From Bimastos eiseni (lineage: Eukaryota; Annelida; Clitellata; Crassiclitellata; Lumbricidae), in contig OY365811.1 in assembly GCA_959347315.1 (NCBI GenBank), positions 35,073,074 through 35,137,073 on the forward strand: a stretch of 64,000 bases of DNA, read 5' to 3'. Within the stretch, counting starts at the first letter, position 1. Every line of letters starts with the position of its first letter. Made by a program: the position numbers and the translations under genes. The notes under the pieces are model-generated. The model searched no databases and was not told the DNA's origin. It saw only the letters and a list, made by a program, of their open reading frames with translations. Of this stretch, positions 32,601 through 42,000 are shown piece after piece.

Positions 32601-35600
32601 TGATGACGACGACGACGATTTATATGGCGTCGTTACATTCATTAAGATCATTTATGTTGCGCCTCGTCGGGATGTCCACTTATTATGGTAACTTTTTATG
32701 GTCTTACTCTATTGTTCGCAATTCATTGTTTTCTTCCAGAAAATTAAAGAGATGCCATGGAAGACGAAATGGGAAGACATGACAATTGGGCAGAAGATCC
32801 TCAACAAAACCATCTGGCTCTTCGGAACTGGTTAGTATCCACCTTCTACTCTCCTCATCCCATCTCTAAACGCACGACTTTAAAATACGCAGTTAATCGT
32901 CCAGATATCAGAGGCTGCGAGATTGCACCCGTTTTTATTTTTTTAACCTCTTTTATTTAACTTGACTTGCGCAAAGTTTGTCATGAACAGAACGTCGGAG
33001 TTCTTTCAACTCTTTTTTCATTATGTTCCCGTCGACCTAGAGAGCTGAAATTTAGCACACATTTCAGGCATGCATGATAGTGTTATGTATCAAATTTGTA
33101 CCTACATAACTTAAAAATTGAGAAAAAGTGATAAAAATCCAAAAAATTAAATATCGTTTAACCACTCGAGCGAGTCCTTCTTGACGAGCTCCACTCAGGC
33201 AAGTTTACATCATGATTTATTACATCAGTGATATGTAGACTTAATCAAAAATCTCTTAAGGAAATTGAACGATTGCGCCATCTACCAGATAAAAGAGTGT
33301 CCCGATAAACCCAGGTTGTTACTTTACCTATTTGACTTTTTAACTGACAATATCATATCTTACATCTTGCCACATTAGTAACGTGCGGCATTATAAATTA
33401 CTATATTTTGATTGCGACATTTTTATTTGCGGTATTTTTCTTGCGACATCATCAGTGGGTACCCGCTAAAGCAATGCTGGCTTGTGTAAGAGATTTTAAG
33501 CTCAGTCTTGTTCGGTCCTTGCACAGGGAGCCACGGAATCGGGAACGTAAAAGGCGCACGATTATTTGTCTCAGAGCTCAATCGCGCTATCAGGTTAAAT
33601 CAGCTTTGCAATAGTCTTCCAGTGTCTTCTGCCGTACTTTCGTCCTTCAAGTGCCTTGAGGATCTCTTGCCAATGAACGCATGCACTGAAGATGTAAACA
33701 GTAACGAATCATTACAAAAGCACATAGTTGAAAATTAAGCTCTGCAAAAAAATTGGTGGGTCGAAATGGGTCCGGGTTTGTGACCGAGCCAAATCGACAC
33801 TCAGGATCTCATCTCAACCCGACTCTACTCTAGCCGCATAATCTACCGATATTCGTGACCCGATCAGTGAGTCAACTCGATCCGACCCGTAGACAACGCT
33901 GAAATAGCGTTGCATATATATGTATGCACGTATATGATCATTTATATAGCGCCTTATAAGGCGCAAACTAATCTAAAAATGTTTAGTTCACTGAAACAAG
34001 ATGCATTTATTCGATTGGGCGATTATTTTGGCCTGACTTAAGTGGAGTGATGTTGTTTTTCCAGCGAGGAATATCATCGTCATCGTTCTGGCTTCCGTGG
34101 CTGCCTTTATCTTCCTGGAAAATGGAACTCGTCCGTTCAGTCTGACTGGACACATTCCACCTGGAATCCCAGCATTTCGTGCTCCCAACCTCAGCGTCTA
34201 CGACCCAGAGACCAACAAAACGTACTCAGCCTCGGATATAGCTGGAGTAAGAACTGACTCACTATTGCAGGGTCCTCAAATCTCCGAGAACCCCAAAATG
34301 AATGGAAATATTTTGCAACTATACAAAATAACATGCCTAGCGTTTTAATTGTTTTAAGTCTATATATACACTCTAACTTAAGCAGTTAAGCATTCGCATA
34401 CAAGTGCTATGCTCTAATTCATAAATGCTTTGTTAATTTCAATATCAATTGGCTCGGTTAGCTACGTTGATAGGAGCGTATGCTGCGTGTTATGTGCCTC
34501 TTCTCTTCCAGCAGTTGGCTCATACAAATTACTGTGCTTTTTTTTACTAAACTCAAATATCCTTAAATCCTTTAAAAATGGCTTCTATAACTAGTCGTTA
34601 TTACCGTCAAGAACACCCACAAAACGGCTTCCAGTTTAATCTAGTGGGGTTTTGCACACCACAAGAGTCTCAGACTAAGTGTACGAATTCAGAAGCGCCC
34701 GAACTTACACCTAGATGTCCATGCAGGATCCAGTTTTCTGTAAGCGCATCTCTGTAGGCTGAGCGGATATTACGCGGGAACGACTGGCGGGTGCGTCCGC
34801 GACACACGACATCGTCCAATCGTGTTGTCAGGTGACGCCCAGAGACAACAGGCACGTAATAGCTCAACAAAATTCACCTAAAAGCATGTAGGCGGCCAGG
34901 CCACAAATGCTATGAAACCCTCGCTTAGCCTGCATTGAGTAGCCTTGTGGAAGATTAGAAAGTCAACTGTGTGTTTCAGGTCATTATAGAAAGACAATTT
35001 GTAAGATATATTTCTAATATTTCCAGACGATTGGCCTTGGATTCATCGTTGTTCCCATAATCGGTCTCATTGAAGCGATGGCCATCGGAAAAGTCTTCTG
35101 TTAGTATCTCGTCTGATTATTACTATTCTTGCACACACTATGAACGGTTGATATTATGTCTTTTTTGCATGAGAATTTATGTAACGCCACTTAAATATTT
35201 GTCGGTCAATGCCCTAAAACTCATGTCAACCCCAGCCTACTAAGCCCACTCATTGAATTCTTACTTCGCATAACGTTTTAATTGCTTGTTATTCTCAAAT
35301 TCAAACGGCATCAACATATTGTAACTTTAAATGAATCCCTAATTTCATATATCTTAGTATTTGATATTTTTCATTTCGTCTAATTGGTTGCTGTGCATGA
35401 CAAGCTTTCCTTTAATGTATTATTTATGGTTTGATTGTTAGCCAGGAAATTTGATTACAAGATGGTGGCAAATCAAGAATTCCTCAGTTACGGTAGGTCA
35501 ATGTTTCATTCTGTTCAACTATAGTCCTTCATTTTCTGTTTGCTTCTGTCACCAATCGTTCTTCTTCTTTTATACATATATAGGAGCAGACGGTTCCTTA

Positions 35601-36031
35601 AGCGTTGCATTGTACAATAGGCGCTATAGCATTCACGTTTATACTTTGAAGACGGGCTAAACTGGTTATCCAGTAGCTTTTCAGTACACTCTCGTCAATA
35701 AAGTGTTAAATGAGATTCAGTAAGCTGTACCAATAGACAGCAAACTTTTGTCTTTAGAGAAACTTTAATTCAACTTTTGTAGCATCGGAAACACATTATT
35801 GTGCATTATTAAATGTCCAATTACAAAGGTCTGTATATTTATATGCAGTATATGCGTGCGTAGTAGCGCAGTACATACATACATGCATACATGCAAACAC
35901 ACATACATGCATACGTACGTACATGGATACATACATACATGGATACATACATACATACGTATGTACATACATACATACATACATACATGCACACATACAT
36001 ACATGCGTACGTACGTACGTACATACGTACA

Positions 36032-36067
<36 letters not shown>

Positions 36068-39000
36068 TATACATACATACATACATACGTGCATACATAC
36101 ATACATACATACATTCATATATGCAATGCAGACATAATATTATACATATACAGGCATACAAAATTAAACAAAGGAACAATGCAGGGGTGAGACAATAAAT
36201 TTGGTTGAAACCCTAATAATTTTAGATGAATGCGACAACTGTAGAGAAGTGTTTCTTAATTTTAGGCATTGCAAACTTTCTCGGCGCCTTCGTTATGGGT
36301 TACCCAGTTACCGGGACTTTCTCCAGGTATGTAGAGAGTGATGCATTTTTTCCTGATATTTAATTATGAAATTTTCGGATATTTTAGAGCACACGTGGGT
36401 ATTTATTAAATACGTGTTTTTATATTGCTATATAGAGCGATCTGTCGCCTGTTCACCTTTGGGAAGAATCTCTCATAATTTACTAGTTCTTGACGATCCA
36501 GTCAATCTATGACATATTAAAGCAATGAATCAGTTAAGCATTTCGCACATTGATAGATTCTCTCTTCAGATTTAAGTGGCTTAAATTTCTTTTTGAATTA
36601 TTGGTTGCTCTCGTTGATATCAATTCTAGAAACGCTACAGAAACGCTACTCGGTTAGACTTCGGTCCTAATTGAAAACGTAATTGCAATTAAATAAATCG
36701 TTTGTCCTTAGAAATCGTGTCTGTTCGTTTATAGAACCGCAGTCAATGCAGCCAGTGGTGTTAAGACTCCAGCAGGTGGAATCATAACAGGTGGGTACAG
36801 ATTTGACCATTCACGTGTAAGAGTGCTTATATATATATATATATATTATATGGAAGTATTATTCTTAGTAATAGTGGGGGAAGTAGTGGAAGTTGTCGTT
36901 GTTGTTGTTGTTGTTGCTGTTGTTGTACGAGCAGCAGTGTAAGCAACAGCAGTAGCAGTATTAAAATAATGAATTCTACTGATATCAGTGTCTTAAGCTA
37001 CAGTAATTTGTGTTCACACTTTCTGAACATAGCTTGCGCCCGTGTTAGTGATACATTTAGTTGTTTACAGTAGGCCTACTCCATGCAGTCTATTGTTTCC
37101 AATTGCAATGCTTCATTACCGCGATTGCCATAATAATAAGTTGCGCTCGTCAATAGCTAGTTACCAACTACGTACACGACCTGACCTGGCCTGACACTGT
37201 TTATGCTGGTTCTTTCAGGAATTCTGGTCTTATTGGCTCTGCAGTTTCTCACTCCTCTCTTCTACTACATTCCGGAAGCCGCTCTGGCTGTCGTCATCAT
37301 CATGGCTGTTCTAGACATGATGACCTTTCACAAAGTCTGGATCTTCGCCAAGACAAGACGTGAGTGATGGGCATCAATATATTGATCTGTACCTTTTGAG
37401 GCTGATAGGATAAGATTAGCCTTAATCACACCAGATTGGTTTTCTATTGAATTAGTCACTATTACAGTGACTCATTTTGAATCTAATGCATGTTCTACAC
37501 TTGAGATTCAAGCAAACTCAAATACTGAGCAAGTAAATTATCTTTCGGAAAATCAGGCTTCGCGGGAGAGAGAGGCATCGCCATAAGTAATACTCGTAAC
37601 GTTGGCCAGTTTGAAGCACCGTTCATCTACTTCCCTACACTTCATTTTCTTCTTCTACTATCACAACGTCTTATTCTCTCTCTCTTCTTCTTTCTCTTTT
37701 TATTCTTTTCCGCTGCCGCCTCCTCATCTTCCTTCTCCCTCAGCTTCTTGTTTTTCTTTGTTTCGTTCTTGGTCATTATTCTTCATATTTGTCTTATTAT
37801 TCGTATTTTCATCATAATTCTTCTTCACATTACTCACATTCTTCGTTTTAGTTATTCGCATTCTTCAAGGCATCCTTCTTTTTGTATTGCATTCGATAAC
37901 TTACATAACACGTCAGTTGCCCGTCAGACGTTCTTTCAGTACGACAATATAGAGAGTAGAAAATGGCTTTGAGGAGGGAGAAGGATTGAGAGGATTCGCC
38001 CAATTGATCGACTACTGTGAGGCTGTTTGATTTGTAGGCGTTGATCTCATTCCTTGGATCGTTACCTTCGTTCTGTCATTCATCCTTAGTGTCGAGGTGA
38101 GCAGCTTATGTCTTTAACTATTCACCATAAATCGCAAGTGGCGCTATATAAATCGAAACTTAAAATACCATTATTATAATTCACCAAGCAATCAGAGAGA
38201 TTATCTAAATAGAAATCCTGTTCCCTGGAATCCACGGAGGGAGAGGTTACAGTATAAAACAGTCAATGATAGTTATTCAAATTAGCTTTACCTGCATAAT
38301 TAATCACAGGTGAGTGTGTAGCTGTTGGTGTTACTCTGCGTGGGAACTAGTGCAAACCCAGATCTTTCAGGATCATCGTCATGGGTTAATAATCATGATG
38401 CTACTAATCGACTTTCAGATGTGAGTGATTGAGACGTATTCGTGTATTTAAAGTATTCACTTCGCGCTTTGTCGATTACTCTCATTTTTTGGTGGGATGA
38501 ACTTTTCAATGAAATAAGGCCGAGCAAAGCTTAGAGTAAAATATGAGTCTTCACAACGGATTTAAATGACAATAGGTAGTTTGACAAAATCGTAATATTT
38601 GAAGTCGACGACGTCAGCTAATTGAGAAACAGCGTCTAAAAGCACGTCATTTCAGTTTTTATTCTGGATTTAAGTAATTGGTTCTCAATATTTTCTATAC
38701 CCGCACCACTGGGAAATGCTTGACCACTGTTAGTTAATACCCCGTGCAAATGATCACATTTGAGGACGTATGGACCTACATGAAATTGTCACTTTTTGAA
38801 TCACTACTGAATCGTGTTCTTACAAACCTTATAGGCATCTAATGTTGCAGGGAAACAAACTTCTAATCTTGTGGTATTACCCATAGCCTACTTTTCCTCT
38901 GGTAGCTGAAAAATTTATTGAGTATAATCAACACATTCTAACAACTCATACTTCCCTCTTTGTATACCACCTCTGAGATGGAATGTTGCACCCACTGTGG

Positions 39001-42000
39001 TGCTTGCAACCCAGTGTGGGAACTCTTGATCTAGGCACTTGGAGCGAGTCAGCATAAGCAAAACGCAACACTCAAGATTCAGAATAATTATATATTTGGT
39101 CATGCTGAGCTCAGCATAGCATGATCATGAAGCTGATCACGAATTCGTGCATGCTCTATTCTTTTTCTTTTAGTACGGAATAGCCCTCGGTGTCGTTGTC
39201 TCGTTTGTCATTCTGCTCTATCCTGCGACACGGCCTAAGATGCAGGTCAGAGACAGTCTGCAGCCTCATCCCTATCACTATCTTTATTAGCATCCTCGAT
39301 ACTATCAGCATTATCATCATTGTCGTTGGTGCTGCCATCATTGCAAAAAGAGTCATCATGTATTGCATCTGTATTCAGATGTGGCTTAACTCTATTTGAT
39401 TGATTGAGTGGTTGGTTGATTGATTTGATTGATTGATTGATTGATAGTGCTGCTCTTAAAGTATTCGATCATAGTATTCATCGTCATAGTGATGAACTTA
39501 GGAGACATTGAAACATGGTTATTTGGCATCCGAATCCTAGGTGCAACTTGATATAGAGAATGTTGAATGTAGCTATTGATTGGGAGTTGTCGAGTGAAAA
39601 TTTGAATCTAACTGACAATTATTGTTTTTTTTAATTTTAGACGTACGAGATGAGCTCCGACCTCTGGGATGCACTTGTAAGTTCAGAATAACTCAAAGGC
39701 TAGCAGATTTATATAGCGTCCTGATTCCGTTTACTAAAACAGAGAACAATATTGTTACAGGCAAATATATCCCTTAATGTTCACCACGTGTACCACTTCT
39801 GCAGCACTAACTGGCAGACAATCGGCATATCTACAGAGATATAGACAGACAATAGACATATCTAGAGGGATATAGACAAACAATAGACATATCTACAGAG
39901 ATATAGACAGACAATAGACATATCTACAGGGAGATAGGCAGAAAATAAGTCAATACTTGATTATCCTCAACCTATATAGGCCCTATTGATCTTTTGCAGA
40001 TCACTCTCTTGCTCACGGCTTAGAAAATTTAGAGTTAACATTTGAAGTTGCATTTTAACTATTCGATTACATAGAACGGATCGAGAGTTTAACGCCATCT
40101 CACGGCAACGAAGGCCGTTGATGTCGATAGAAATTAACTAGAATAGTTCCCATGTACCGTAAGTATGACATAAAACGTTGTAATTGAAAGTTCACAATTA
40201 TATAAAATTTACTGATCTGAGACCATTTAACTTTGTCCAGGGCAACGGATTGGAGAAGCCGAGGATCTTGATCGTCGAACTGTGTAACGGACTGATGTAT
40301 CCTGCGGTTCCCTACATCAAAGACCAAATCCTTCTAAAGGGAAAAGCGGGCAAGTTTATCCCAGCATATCCCATACTAATAAAAATAAATCTGTGTTTTT
40401 TATCGACACGTTGGTGCCTAATTAGCATACGTAAATGTCAAATATGTCAAATGTTCATAATTAGCATACCTAAACGTCATTTATTCGTAATTCATCTTCT
40501 TTAGTTTTCTGCCGTTTTGGCAGGTTCCTATGTCCAATGTCGCCACTTCTCTCTGTTTATGGCCTCTTCTTTCATCTTCTTGTAGTCATCCCTTCCATTA
40601 TCCACTCCAAAAACATTTTTTTCGGCCTTCCTCTTGTTTTCTTTCCCTTCATTATTCCCTCGATGATGTTTTTTAGTAGGGAGTCTCCTCTTAGAATATG
40701 TCCAATCCATCTCCTTTGTCGTTCTTTTATTCTCTTCATCAGTGATTTCTTTTCTCTCCTACCATCTGTTATATCTCTTCGTTTGTCCTGTGTTTTGTCC
40801 ATCTAACTTTTTCCATTTTACGCCACATCCACATTTCCAATTTCTAATCTTTTCTTGTCTTCTTCTCTGATTGTCCATGTCTCTGATCCGCAAAGGACCA
40901 CACTCCGTATCATCGTTTTAATCATTTTCTTTTTCAAATTTCTATTTAGGTTCCCTCTCAGAAGTTCTTTCCTTTTGTAAAATGCATTTTCCCCATTCCT
41001 ATTCTGCTTTTAATCTCTGCATGGCACCTCGCGTCTTGTGTAGCCTAATTATGCTTAATAGATAACAGAATCTGTCTACTTGTTCTAACTCCGCTCCATT
41101 TATTGGTAATCTTGTCGCTTTTATTTCTTCTTACTTATCATCATTACCTTTGTCTTCTTTGTGTTTATTTTAATTTTGCATTTCGTTGATATCTTGTTTA
41201 ATTGATTCATCATTTTCTGCAATCCCTCTTTGCTCTCGGCTATCATTGCTTGATCATCAACAAATCTTAGCGACTTTATCCACCTTCCTCCAACGCTATG
41301 CATAATTAGCGTAGGTTAACTTGATAAAATCTACATGTTCATAATATTAAAGTGTGAATGTCATGAAAACGTCGCCTTTTCACAATTATCTTACATAAAC
41401 GTCACAAAAGTCGTATGTTACTAATTAATAGGTTATACGTAAACGTCATGAATGTCAGATGTTCGTAATTAGCATAGGCCTTCATAAGCGTCACATGGTT
41501 CATAATTAGCATAATTAAACGCAACATCGGGCTTTATCGACCGTCGGAAATGAGCTTCCTCTAAAGCTACACGTATCCTACTTTAGAACTCCTCATTTGC
41601 ATTTTACGCTTCTTTGAAATCTGTCCTGTTCATCCACGGTTCAGTCGGGATCGCTTCAGAGAAGATCTCTTAAAGGGTGCTATATCAAGTTTTTTTTATT
41701 GATGACTATATTTAGCACCATCAGATTAATAACGTAATGGGCGCCATGTAATTTGACTCGTGTAATACCTTGTCATTATTCGTTCATACTGTGCTTGCAA
41801 ATATGCTTCGGTTTGCAGTTTGAAATTAAGCTAAAATCATTATTATTTATATTGCTAATCGATTTATCGATCGATTCATTCACTCATTCATTGTTGGCAT
41901 GAACTTCGTGCGTCCAAAAGTAGCTCACGTAAGCGTCATGACGTAAGGGGCCGTCCATAAATGACGTCACGCGAAATTGGCTGATTTTTGACCCCCCTCC

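Noticed and set aside
33408..33738. Frames with LCNSLPVSSAVLSSFK, reminiscent of a LINE C-terminus
   Set aside because: Similarity is short and no tail motif follows, so it was not annotated; a translated search would decide.
35765..36198. Tyr/Met/Val/Cys and His/Thr/Ile frames of 90-127 codons
   Set aside because: They arise from the ACAT tetranucleotide repeat in SLC26 intron 10.
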